Below are positions 1 to 7,453 of a stretch of 64,000 nt of DNA, in pieces. Source of the stretch: Marinobacterium ramblicola. Lineage in GTDB: Bacteria; Pseudomonadota; Gammaproteobacteria; Pseudomonadales; Balneatricaceae. The stretch covers positions 1 through 64,000 of the forward strand of contig NZ_JAHREP010000021.1 in NCBI RefSeq assembly GCF_019084545.1, in the 5' to 3' direction. Made by a program: the position numbers and the translations under genes. Position 1 is the first letter of the stretch, and every line of letters starts with the position of its first letter. The notes under the pieces were generated by a model. It was not told where the DNA came from. It saw only the letters and a program-made list of their open reading frames with translations, and did no database searches.

Positions 1-110
1 GCAACCTGTTCGCCAGCCCGCTGTCGATCGTACTGTTCTCGATCATCACCCTGGTGTTCGTCAGCCAGACGCCGCTGATGAAACTGTTCAAGCGCAAGTC
101 CAGCAAGTAA
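1..110 (+). CDS. C-terminal end of a TctA-like tricarboxylate transporter permease (partial)
   Basis: An open frame enters from the left edge and stops with TAA at 108-110. The visible tail (about 35 residues) begins NLFASPLSIVLF, has a hydrophobic helix and ends in a basic KRKSSK tail. This resembles the last membrane segment and cytoplasmic end of TctA-type large permeases of the tripartite tricarboxylate transporter family. Only the tail is visible, so the family is inferred. A strong terminator follows directly, so this is the last gene of a transport operon that abuts the quinate/shikimate cluster and may belong to it. Confidence 0.5.
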   Translation, partial: NLFASPLSIVLFSIITLVFVSQTPLMKLFKRKSSK

Positions 111-116
111 GCCCTG

Positions 117-151
117 CCCCGGTCAGAAGCACATTCCTGACCGGGGCTTTT
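117..151 (+). terminator. Rho-independent terminator after the TctA-like gene
   Basis: A perfect 10-bp stem (CCCCGGTCAG at 117-126 with CTGACCGGGG at 137-146) and a 10-nt loop are followed by CTTTT. It starts 6 bases after the TAA stop. Confidence 0.85.
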
Positions 152-207
152 CCGACGCCCCTGGATCCGCAACGCCCCCACGCCAACTTGCAGCACCTGG
201 CAAAAGA

Positions 208-240
208 GGTTCCAATATGAACCCTGTTCCAAATTGAAAC
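208..240 (+). promoter_or_regulatory. Tandem operator-like repeats upstream of the IclR gene
   Basis: Two imperfect copies of a partly palindromic element lie 17 bp apart: GGTTCCAATATGAACC at 208-223 and GTTCCAAATTGAAAC at 226-240. Each has GTTC/GAAC-like arms, the kind of site bound by IclR-family dimers. They lie 32 to 64 bases before the IclR start codon, so autoregulation is likely. The assignment is inferred from position and symmetry only. Confidence 0.45.
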
Positions 241-271
241 CTGCCCAAGTATAAGAGTATAGAGAACCCTA

Positions 272-1075
272 ATGGCCGCCAGCTTGCTACCACGCGCACT
301 GCATATCATCGAGCTACTGGCCGAGAGTCCCAGGGGATTGAGCCTGCAAACACTGGCGGACAGTGCCAATATGCCGAAAAGCGGTGCTCACAGAATGCTC
401 GGCGAAATGATCGAACTGGGCTACGTGGAACAGGGGGCAGATAGCGGTCAGTATCGTTTGACCTATCGCCTTGCCGATACCGGAATTCAGCTGCTCGCCA
501 ACTGCGGTATGGTCGACAGTGCCCAGCCTCTTCTCGACCAGTTGGCCAGGGAGTGTCATGAACTGGTACGCCTGGCGGTCATCGATCGCGCTCGCCCGGT
601 GTTCATGCTAAAGGCGCAGGGAGCGACCGGCGCCCTGCGTTACGATCCGGAATCGGGTGACGAAGCAGCGCTTTACTGCACCGCCACCGGATTCGCCTGG
701 CTGGCCCAGTTCAGCGACGACGATGCGATTCGCCTGATCGCCGCCCAGGGCCCGATTGAGCCCGAACTGCACGGCCCGGACTGCCCCGGCAGCTTCAGCG
801 AAGTGCTGGAGCAGGTACGACTGGCACGCCAGCGCGGTTATGGCAAGGCGGTCAATATGTCGTCACCGGGGATGTCCGCAATTACCGCCGTAGTCAGGGC
901 GCCCTCAAGTGGCACGGCTGTCGCCGTGCTCAGTATCGGCGGCCCCAGTGCACGCTTGACCGAAGATCGGATGGAGCAGCACCTACCCCAGCTGCTGGCG
1001 TATGCGGAAAAACTTTCCTCCCTGCCGGACCTTATCGCCTATCTCGAGCCACTTGCATTGCACAGCGCCAGCTGA
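272..1075 (+). CDS. IclR-family transcriptional regulator
   Basis: This 267-residue protein has the normal length of the family. Residues 5-65 form the winged helix-turn-helix (LPRALHIIELLAESPRGLSL, then KSGAHRMLGEMIELGYVEQ). The remainder is the IclR effector-binding domain, ending with the usual small-residue core (ITAVVRAP, VAVLSIGGPSARL). IclR proteins commonly control aromatic, quinate/shikimate and dicarboxylate catabolism by sensing a pathway intermediate. It sits at the left end of the quinate/shikimate island, convergent with a GntR gene, behind two operator-like repeats. The effector cannot be told from sequence. The ATG at 272 is chosen because the domain starts at residue 5. Confidence 0.9.
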   Translation: MAASLLPRALHIIELLAESPRGLSLQTLADSANMPKSGAHRMLGEMIELGYVEQGADSGQYRLTYRLADTGIQLLANCGMVDSAQPLLDQLARECHELVRLAVIDRARPVFMLKAQGATGALRYDPESGDEAALYCTATGFAWLAQFSDDDAIRLIAAQGPIEPELHGPDCPGSFSEVLEQVRLARQRGYGKAVNMSSPGMSAITAVVRAPSSGTAVAVLSIGGPSARLTEDRMEQHLPQLLAYAEKLSSLPDLIAYLEPLALHSAS

Positions 1076-1101
1076 TCGATCCCGACAGTGTGTTTTTCCC
1101 G

Positions 1102-1782
1102 TCAGCGGGCGCCGCTCGAGCTCCGCTCAGGGAACAGCGTATCGATCACACGCTGGTTGGAGTGCTCAATATGCATCTTCAGCAGCCTGCAAGCCTCCTC
1201 CTCGTCACGCCGGAACGCGGCTTCCATGATCACCTCGTGCTCATCTCCGCCCGGAGTCGTATCGGCCAGGCTGATCAGTGACAGACGACGGAAACGCTCC
1301 GACTGATCGTACAGCGTCGATATGAATCGCAGCTGCCATACCGACGGACATGCGGATATTAGCGCCATATGGAAGCGCCGATTCTCCCGAATCAGCTCTC
1401 CGGCATGCTCACTGTAGTGCCCCTCGGCATTGCGCCGCACGGTCAGCTCACGATGGCGTGCGCCGGCAATATTGGCCTCCCAGTCCAGATCGCCATGTCG
1501 GATCGATTGCCGAAAGGCATCTACCTCCAGCATCTCCCGCAAGCGCGCCACATCGACAAACTCATCCACGGACACCGGCGCCGCCCAGTATCCGCGCTGC
1601 CCCTTGCGAATAACCAATCCCTCGGCCGCCAACCGCGACAGCGCTTCGCGCACCGGCGCGGCACTGGAGCTGTAACGGCTGCTGAGTTGGGCAATGGAGA
1701 GCTTGCTCGAGGGCTCGATGGAGCCGTCGAGAATATCGTTGCGGAGCTGCTGATAGGTACTGTTGCTGTCGGGAGCGTTCAT
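1102..1782 (-). CDS. GntR-family (FCD domain) transcriptional regulator
   Basis: The FadR-subfamily layout is clear: an N-terminal GntR winged helix (YQQLRNDILDG, then APVREALSRLAAEGLV) and an all-helical FCD ligand domain with the metal-site histidines (RFHMALIS, DEHEVIMEAA and LKMHIEH). The start is placed at MNAPDS (1782), not the ATG 15 bases upstream, because a GAGATGG sequence precedes it. FCD regulators usually sense carboxylic acids. The gene is divergent from the split quiC-like pair at 2021-3697. The intergenic region contains a 13-bp palindrome that recurs upstream of quiC, so this protein or the second GntR may control both. Confidence 0.9.
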   Translation of the reverse strand: MNAPDSNSTYQQLRNDILDGSIEPSSKLSIAQLSSRYSSSAAPVREALSRLAAEGLVIRKGQRGYWAAPVSVDEFVDVARLREMLEVDAFRQSIRHGDLDWEANIAGARHRELTVRRNAEGHYSEHAGELIRENRRFHMALISACPSVWQLRFISTLYDQSERFRRLSLISLADTTPGGDEHEVIMEAAFRRDEEEACRLLKMHIEHSNQRVIDTLFPERSSSGAR

Positions 1783-1903
1783 GTTGCGCCATCTCATGCA
1801 GAAACTGACTGGAAGCCGCTATAACGATGCGACCCCCCGAAATTGAGAGCATAGCATAGATGCGGCTATCGACATCAGCACCAACAAGTATCATCTACCA
1901 TAT

Positions 1904-1937
1904 TAGGTACTACCTATATATTTTTATAGGATATAAA
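1904..1937 (+). promoter_or_regulatory. Palindromic operator and AT-rich promoter element between GntR and the split quiC-like pair
   Basis: TAGGTACTACCTA (1904-1916) is a perfect 6-bp inverted repeat around one base. TATAGGATATAAA (1925-1937) lies just downstream. Both recur upstream of quiC (TAGATACTATCTA at 6247-6259, and the reverse complement of TATAGGATATAAA at 6206-6218), in the same order relative to the gene they precede. The palindrome fits the size and symmetry of GntR/FCD operators. The AT element may be the -10 region. Assignment to a given regulator is inferred. Confidence 0.6.
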
Positions 1938-2020
1938 ATGTACCGCAGCTACTATATAGAGGAATCTCTCACCTATACTGAGGGACGCCTGCCTCACTGT
2001 TATCCATAGGGAGTCACCTC

Positions 2021-2836
2021 ATGCCTGACCACTATTTCGAGCGTTGCAGCAGCCAGGATGCACCTGTTTTCGAAGGTGTGGAGTTCGTCGAGATAGCAAC
2101 CCGTAATCGAGAAGCAGTTGAGGCGTTCCTTGTTTCCCTGGGCTTCAGAGCACAAGCAAAACATCGCAGCAAGGAGGTTACGCTCTTTCGCCAGGGCACG
2201 ATCAATCTGCTGGTCAACTCTACCGAGGGTAGCTTTGCTGCCGACTACGCCACACGTCAGGGTAGTGCAGTCTGCGCGCTGGGTTTGCGTACGCCCAACG
2301 CCAGCAGCGCCTATCAAAACCTGGTTGCCCGCGGCGCCTGGGAGACAGCCACATCGGCAGGCGCCATGGAGCTCAACATCCCGGCGATCGAAGCGATCGG
2401 CGGTTCCCAGATCTATCTGATCGACCGTTATGCCGAAGGCATCAGCATCTATGACATCGATTTCAAAGCAGTTCCGGATGAAACTGAAGATCCGGGCCTG
2501 CTACAAGAGCTCACAGAGCTGGGACTGATGATGGAGCCTGAGCGTCAGGCCCCCTGGCGTGATTTCTTCCGCCACCTGTTTGGATTGCAGTCAGACGCGG
2601 CAGACTGCCTCGTCATCGATACTCATACCCTCCTTCGCCTTCAGGACAGCGGTCGTCCTGATCTGGTCGACGAGCGGATCGATACGCTGGTGTTTTCCAC
2701 TGCCGACCTGGAGAAGCTTAAGCGTCACCTGGCCAAACAGGGGCTCCAGCTTAAGGCGGTCGAAGGGGTGAAAGGGGTATTCGAGGTTCTATCGCCCTCC
2801 GATATCCTATCGATCCGAATTCACATTGCCAGCTGA
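2021..2836 (+). CDS. VOC/HPPD-like protein homologous to the C-terminal half of QuiC, metal site lost
   Basis: Residues 18-151 align closely with QuiC residues 281-414 (EFVEIA, LGFR, KHRSKEVTLFRQG, ELNIPA, IYDIDF), the first vicinal-oxygen-chelate half of its HPPD-like domain. The second half is about 60 residues shorter and divergent. By alignment, QuiC His429 corresponds to Glu166, the QQ pair at 506-507 to Asp221-Thr222, and Glu582 to about Ile265, so no iron triad is left. A GGGAG ribosome site lies 7 bases before the ATG. It is followed 21 bp later by a TIM-barrel gene matching QuiC's other half. Function unknown; a pseudoenzyme or non-catalytic partner is the simplest reading. Confidence 0.75.
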   Translation: MPDHYFERCSSQDAPVFEGVEFVEIATRNREAVEAFLVSLGFRAQAKHRSKEVTLFRQGTINLLVNSTEGSFAADYATRQGSAVCALGLRTPNASSAYQNLVARGAWETATSAGAMELNIPAIEAIGGSQIYLIDRYAEGISIYDIDFKAVPDETEDPGLLQELTELGLMMEPERQAPWRDFFRHLFGLQSDAADCLVIDTHTLLRLQDSGRPDLVDERIDTLVFSTADLEKLKRHLAKQGLQLKAVEGVKGVFEVLSPSDILSIRIHIAS

Positions 2837-2857
2837 GCCGGTCAGGAGACGCATACC

Positions 2858-3697
2858 ATGACAGCACCCAATTTTGCTATCAGCACCTTGAGCCTGACCG
2901 GCACGCTGGAGGAGAAACTCGAGGCGATTAGAGCAGCAGGATTCAGCTCGGTCGAACTTGGCGCTCTGGATCTGTCCGGCTCACCCGATGGGGTGTCCGG
3001 CTCGGTCTCCCGGCTCCAGCAGAGCGGTGTCCGGATCAGCGCCCTGCAGGAGATCAAAGACTTCGGCGGCCACTCCGGTCGGATACTGGCGTATAAAATG
3101 GAGTTGGCCAAATCCTATATCCAGCTGATGCATAAGCTGGGTTGTCGGCTGTTGATCGTGACACCGGCCACATCGGTACACGTCAAGCATGACATGGACA
3201 AGATCGCGTCCGACCTGCGAGCCCTCGCCACACTGGCCACGCCCAAGGGGGTGCGCATAGGTTTCAAACCCCTATCCTGGTCACCCAGTGTCAACACCTA
3301 TGCCGCAGCTATGGAGCTGATCCAGCGTGCCGACTCAGCAAATCTGGGCCTGGTCATCGATAGTTATCAGTTGATGGCCCAGACTCACAGTCCGGAGCGG
3401 CTGGATGATATCCCCGCGTCAGCCATCAGTCTGGTTCAACTTTCCGATTTCGCCATGACCTCGGTCCCGCTGGTGGAGGATCAGATCGATATTGCCCGAC
3501 ACCACCGCCTTTACCCTGGCGAGGGTAGCCATGGCGTCGGCGTCTGCCAGCTGGTCAGATACTGTATGGACAGGGGCTACACCGGCGACTTCGTCTTCGA
3601 TGTCTACAACGACAAATACCTGTCTACGCCACCTGCCGAGTCTATCCAGCACGCGGTCAAGGCGCGGGAGTGGCTGTTGGAGCGGTTAAACGGATAA
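2858..3697 (+). CDS. Dehydroshikimate-dehydratase-like TIM barrel with altered metal ligands
   Basis: This 279-residue protein belongs to the xylose-isomerase-like/AP-endonuclease-2 fold and aligns along its length with QuiC residues 1-265 (FAISTLSLTGTLEEKLEA, GFSSVELG, ARHHRLYPGEGS, YNDKYLSTPP). The QuiC metal ligands Glu134, Asp165, Gln192 and Glu240 correspond here to Lys137, Asp168, Gln194 and Asp248, and His168 becomes Gln171. Loss of Glu to Lys in the metal site argues against ordinary dehydratase activity, although a different isomerase/epimerase reaction cannot be excluded. AGGAG lies 9 bases before the start. It is cotranscribed with the HPPD-like gene upstream, giving a split and order-reversed relative of quiC. 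Confidence 0.75.
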   Translation: MTAPNFAISTLSLTGTLEEKLEAIRAAGFSSVELGALDLSGSPDGVSGSVSRLQQSGVRISALQEIKDFGGHSGRILAYKMELAKSYIQLMHKLGCRLLIVTPATSVHVKHDMDKIASDLRALATLATPKGVRIGFKPLSWSPSVNTYAAAMELIQRADSANLGLVIDSYQLMAQTHSPERLDDIPASAISLVQLSDFAMTSVPLVEDQIDIARHHRLYPGEGSHGVGVCQLVRYCMDRGYTGDFVFDVYNDKYLSTPPAESIQHAVKAREWLLERLNG

Positions 3698-3716
3698 CCA
3701 CGCCGAACTGATCCGC

Positions 3717-4079
3717 TTACTGGTACGCGTCCCCTGCTGCCGCGACAAAGGCGATCTCCACGAGGTAGTCAGGGCTCGCCAGCTCTGCTTTGACGCAGGC
3801 ACGACTGGGCGCCGTGCCTTCCGGGAACCAGTTGTCCCACTGCCCGTTGAGCGCCGCCAGGTTGGCAAAGTCGGTGATATAGATCGTCGCCGACAGGATC
3901 CGTGTCTTGTCACTGCCGATGCGCGCCAGCGACTGCTCAGCCTGATCGAAGATCTGCTGAATCTGGCGCTCGATACCCGCCGCAAGATCAGCCTCCGGCA
4001 CTTCTACGAAGTGGGCGATACCGTTGAACACGGTGATATCGGACCACCGCCTGGTTGGATTGATTCTGTGGATCTTCAT
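3717..4079 (-). CDS. RidA/YjgF-family protein (reactive imine deaminase or relative)
   Basis: The protein has 120 residues, the usual size. It shows the RidA pattern with the conserved arginine and acidic patch near the C-terminus (APSRACVKAELASPDYLVEI) and the trimer-core segment SATIYITDFANLAALN. Members hydrolyse 2-aminoacrylate-type imines or act on pathway-specific substrates when located in catabolic operons. It lies downstream of quiC on the same strand, about 180 bases after the end of quiC and possibly behind a hairpin, so it may be only partly cotranscribed. The specific substrate here is unknown. Confidence 0.85.
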   Translation of the reverse strand: MKIHRINPTRRWSDITVFNGIAHFVEVPEADLAAGIERQIQQIFDQAEQSLARIGSDKTRILSATIYITDFANLAALNGQWDNWFPEGTAPSRACVKAELASPDYLVEIAFVAAAGDAYQ

Positions 4080-4171
4080 TCAGTTAACGCTCTTGAGAGT
4101 AAGTGAAACTTGACGCCGGGATTCACTTGACCGGCCGCTGCGCAGTATAAACCGAAAGACCGGACGACAAC

Positions 4172-4200
4172 CGCCTGGCAGAGATCAGCTTTGCCAGGCG
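4172..4200 (-). terminator. Hairpin downstream of quiC
   Basis: A perfect 9-bp stem (CGCCTGGCA at 4172-4180 with TGCCAGGCG at 4192-4200) lies about 56 bases past the quiC stop on the minus strand. No strong T-run follows, so it may be a weak terminator or an mRNA-stabilising hairpin before the RidA gene. Confidence 0.4.
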
Positions 4201-4255
4201 ATCGACGGGAAACCCATGATGCGTCAACTCTTGCAGTCTGCTGACGCGATCAGGA

Positions 4256-6106
4256 CTACTCCAGTGCATCCTGCAGTGCGTTCTGGCGCGCCTGGGCAGC
4301 GAATCGGATATGGGCGTTCGCCTCTCCATAGCGGTTGTAGCCGCCCTTGCGCTGCACCACCTCGAAAAAGACACCATGGGTTTCCACGGTATAGAAATGG
4401 AAGAACTCTCCCCCCTCCTCGTTGCGGTCGTAGAGCAGGTTATGCTGCTTCAACCGCACTAACAGTTCCGGCTCCAAGCCAAACTTGGCTTCAATATCGC
4501 GGTAGTAGTTGGCCGGTACCGGCAGCACCCGATTTGCCCCGACTCCCGCCGCCGCGGTGAAGATATCCTCACACTCGAAGGCGATCTGCTGGAACCCGGA
4601 CCCCTTGGATCGCTGTATAAAGCGCTGTGGGGAGGTTTGCCGAGCCTCGCTCATATTGATCGGTATACGCACCCTGCCATTGCGGCTCTCCGCAGTCCGA
4701 CTAACCACCAGGCCGTAGATATCCGGCAGATCCTGGCTCGGTTCTATGGTGAAATCGAACAACGACTTGTAGAAGAAGGAGGTCGACAGGAAATCGGTAT
4801 TGGCTACCGATTGACCGATATGGTCGATGCGCGCCAAGCCCAATCCAGTGCTCTTGTCGCCGACCGGTACAAAGTCGATATCGAAGAAACGGAACTTTCC
4901 GCTACGTTCGACGAAGTAGACCAGGCTATCGCCGACCCCCCTCAGCGCCGGGATATTGAGCTCACCGGGCCCCGCTTGATTGGCAAAACGCTTCAGGTGA
5001 TAACGGTCAGCGCGCTCCAACATAGCCTTCAGATCGTTGGTCGCCAACGCCAGTGCGCACACCGACACGCCATGCAACTGATAATGTTCGTGCGCCAGGC
5101 TCTCCGGCTCGCGGTTGAGAATCAGGTTGATATCGCCTTGGCGCATCAGGCTGACGTTCTTCGAGCGATGGCGATGGGTTTCACGGAAACCGAGACTCTC
5201 GCATAGCTGGATCAGCTCTTCGCCGCTGTCGCCCTCGATGGCAAACTCGACGAACTCGACGTCGACGATCTCGGGCTCAGGCAGGTTAGGCTGCTTGCTG
5301 GTCTGCTCCTCAAGCCAGATCAGCGAGCGCATGCCGTCGACCGCCTTCTCCTTTGGCGATGAGGAGCGAAACTCGTCGTTGAAGATCTCGTGCGACAGGT
5401 AGTCATCGAACCCCTTCTCCTTCAGACACTGCACGAACTCCACTACCGGCAGGTCGCCCTGACCGGGAAAGCAGCGGAAGTGGCGGCTGTACTGCAACAC
5501 ATCCATCTGCATGATCGGTGCATCGGCGACCTGCACCAGGGCGATCTTGTCGACCGGGATCTCGTCACGCAGACAATCCAGCGTATTACCGCGTGCGAAC
5601 ATATGGAAGGTATCCAGGTTGATACCCAAGTTGGGATGGTCTGCCCGTTTTATCAGATCCCAGGCATCTTCGTAGTCGGCAATATGACGCCCCCAGGCCA
5701 GAGCTTCGTAACCGACCCGCAGCCCCTCTTTCGCCGCCAACTCGGCGATCTCATGCAGGTCCGCCGCGCACTGGCTGCGGTCGTTGCTGGCATAGGGTGA
5801 GACGTTGCTGCACATCAGAAAGCGATCGGTACCGAGCTCATGCATCAGCTCGAACTTGCGTTGGATATAGCGCAACTTCTGGCTACGGTACGGCTCTGGC
5901 ATCCCCTCCATGTCACGGAAGGGCTGCAGGGCGATGATTTCAAGTCCCAGATCCTGCGCTATACGGCGAACATCGGCGGGCGATCCGTCGAACTGGGTCA
6001 GATCGTTCTCAAAGATCTCTATACCCTGAAAACCCGCGGCCGCGGCCGCTTCCAGCTTGGCCGGCAACGAGCCCGACAGAGTGACGGTAGCGAGCGCTGT
6101 CTTCAT
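4256..6106 (-). CDS. quiC: 3-dehydroshikimate dehydratase fused to an HPPD-like domain (QuiC1 type)
   Basis: QuiC converts 3-dehydroshikimate to protocatechuate, the exit step of quinate/shikimate catabolism into the beta-ketoadipate pathway. The 616 residues hold a TIM-barrel dehydratase domain (1-265) and a 4-hydroxyphenylpyruvate-dioxygenase-like domain (280-600). The metal ligands expected for this class are present: Glu134 (GYEALAWG), Asp165 and His168 (NLDTFHMF), Gln192 (LVQVADA) and Glu240 (SHEIFND). In the C-terminal domain His429 (RIDHIG) and Glu582 (VFFEVVQR) keep the dioxygenase pattern, but the middle His of QHIA is Gln507 (FQQIAF). The start is supported by AGGAG 7 bases upstream. 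It is divergent from the AEC carrier. Confidence 0.93.
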   Translation of the reverse strand: MKTALATVTLSGSLPAKLEAAAAAGFQGIEIFENDLTQFDGSPADVRRIAQDLGLEIIALQPFRDMEGMPEPYRSQKLRYIQRKFELMHELGTDRFLMCSNVSPYASNDRSQCAADLHEIAELAAKEGLRVGYEALAWGRHIADYEDAWDLIKRADHPNLGINLDTFHMFARGNTLDCLRDEIPVDKIALVQVADAPIMQMDVLQYSRHFRCFPGQGDLPVVEFVQCLKEKGFDDYLSHEIFNDEFRSSSPKEKAVDGMRSLIWLEEQTSKQPNLPEPEIVDVEFVEFAIEGDSGEELIQLCESLGFRETHRHRSKNVSLMRQGDINLILNREPESLAHEHYQLHGVSVCALALATNDLKAMLERADRYHLKRFANQAGPGELNIPALRGVGDSLVYFVERSGKFRFFDIDFVPVGDKSTGLGLARIDHIGQSVANTDFLSTSFFYKSLFDFTIEPSQDLPDIYGLVVSRTAESRNGRVRIPINMSEARQTSPQRFIQRSKGSGFQQIAFECEDIFTAAAGVGANRVLPVPANYYRDIEAKFGLEPELLVRLKQHNLLYDRNEEGGEFFHFYTVETHGVFFEVVQRKGGYNRYGEANAHIRFAAQARQNALQDALE

Positions 6107-6205
6107 TATTTTCTCCTACTATCCAGCCGCGATTGCTGTACTCAGTATATGTAATGCCAGGAGCAGTCACCTTGGCGTAACGCCAACCACTACCCCTTAA
6201 TTTGA

Positions 6206-6259
6206 TTTATATCCTATACTTTTGCCGTTTAACCGACATCTGTAATTAGATACTATCTA
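6206..6259 (-). promoter_or_regulatory. quiC promoter/operator with the shared palindrome
   Basis: The 345-bp space between quiC and the AEC gene contains TAGATACTATCTA (6247-6259), a perfect 6-bp inverted repeat around one base, and TTTATATCCTATA (6206-6218), the reverse complement of the element at 1925-1937. Reading toward quiC the palindrome comes first and the AT element second, as at 1904-1937. The palindrome differs from the other copy only by a symmetric G/A exchange in each arm, which is what a conserved dimer site would show. It could also affect the divergent AEC gene. I see no other feature in the intergenic space. Confidence 0.6.
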
Positions 6260-6451
6260 GTTACGGATGACAGTCTAGAGATTAAGCGAATTATGAATAT
6301 GCGCATGCGAAAAGCTTATTTCACAGAGTCTGAATAAAAGTTAAGAATAGTCCTCCCTCTCATCAGCCGATGCTTGCCCGTCGTACGGCACTGTTCGATT
6401 TGCAAAACCAGCACCCGGCTTTCTACAGCCCGCTTATCATGGAGAGATACG

Positions 6452-7384
6452 ATGCTCGCCGTTTTGTCGATAACCGCCCCGATCTTTATCTTGATCGCGA
6501 TCGGATATGCCGCGGTTAAAACCGGTCTGATGTCGCAGGAGGCGATCCCGGGACTGGGTCGCTATGTGCTCTATTTCGCACTACCCGCGCTGATGTTCAG
6601 CACGATCTCGCGTATGGAGTTTGGTGTCGTCATCGAGACCAACTACCTCGCGGTATATGGCATAGGCTCTCTGCTATCACTCCTGTTCGGGATAGGGTTT
6701 CATAAGCTGGTACTGAAAAATTCGCTGGTGGAGAGCGGGGTCAAGGGGATGGGGATGTCGATCCCGAATAGTGCCTTTATCGGCTTTCCGATACTGCTGC
6801 AGGTATTCGATCCGCCGCTGACGCAAGCATTCGCCATGGCGATCATGGTAGAAAACGTATTCATCCTGCCGATCGCCCTGGTGATCATCGAATACGGCGG
6901 CCGCGAAAACGGCTCCAGCCTGCTCGCTATCTGGAAATCAGTGTTCTCACGTGTAGTACGCAATCCGCTGATCATTACCATCTGTGCCGGCCTGCTGGCA
7001 TCCGCCCTATCGTTGAAACTACCGGAAACACTCAATCAGAGTCTCGATATGCTGGCCCGCACCTCTGCCGCCACGGCGCTGTTCGTGATCGGTGCCTCAC
7101 TGGTTGGTAATCAGATGCGCGGCAACATCCTGAGTATCGGTTCTGTGGTAACAGGCAAACTGCTGATCCATCCGCTACTGATCGCCCTGGTACTCTGGCT
7201 CTGGCCCCCTTTCGACCAGCGGCTGGAACTGGCGGTATTGCTGGTCGCGGCGATGCCGATGATGAGCATCTTCCCGATCATCGGCAGTAATTACGGCATG
7301 CGTAACATCTGCGCCAGCATCCTGTTGGTTACCACGGTACTCTCCTTCGTCACCATAACCCTCCTCTTGCGTATCGCCACCTGA
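6452..7384 (+). CDS. AEC-family (auxin efflux carrier-like) transporter
   Basis: A protein of about 310 residues, almost all membrane segments (about ten helices). The AEC layout is clear: an N-terminal five-helix unit with TAPIFILIAIGYAAVKTG and YFALPALMFS, a central NSAFIGFPI/NVFILPIAL motif, then a second unit ending AAMPMMSIFPIIGSNYG. The start is set at ATG 6452, which has GGAGAG upstream; an open frame extends 26 codons further without a ribosome site. AEC proteins move organic anions such as malate, malonate or auxin-like acids. Its place divergent from quiC, under the same operator region, suggests transport of an acid linked to this pathway (inference). Confidence 0.88.
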   Translation: MLAVLSITAPIFILIAIGYAAVKTGLMSQEAIPGLGRYVLYFALPALMFSTISRMEFGVVIETNYLAVYGIGSLLSLLFGIGFHKLVLKNSLVESGVKGMGMSIPNSAFIGFPILLQVFDPPLTQAFAMAIMVENVFILPIALVIIEYGGRENGSSLLAIWKSVFSRVVRNPLIITICAGLLASALSLKLPETLNQSLDMLARTSAATALFVIGASLVGNQMRGNILSIGSVVTGKLLIHPLLIALVLWLWPPFDQRLELAVLLVAAMPMMSIFPIIGSNYGMRNICASILLVTTVLSFVTITLLLRIAT

Positions 7385-7396
7385 TCGACAACATGC

Positions 7397-7432
7397 AAAA
7401 AGGCCGGGAGACATTTGCTACCCGGCCTTTTC
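7397..7432. terminator. Bidirectional Rho-independent terminator between AEC and GntR genes
   Basis: An 11-bp stem (AAAAGGCCGGG at 7398-7408 with CCCGGCCTTTT at 7421-7431) has an A-run on one side and a T-run on the other. It serves the convergent AEC (plus) and GntR (minus) genes. Confidence 0.85.
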
Positions 7433-7453
7433 GTCTACATGACTGTACGGTAA

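Noticed and set aside
2021-2836. Calling this gene 4-hydroxyphenylpyruvate dioxygenase
   Set aside because: It is too short, lacks the iron ligands and aligns specifically with the QuiC C-terminal domain. No tyrosine-degradation genes are adjacent.
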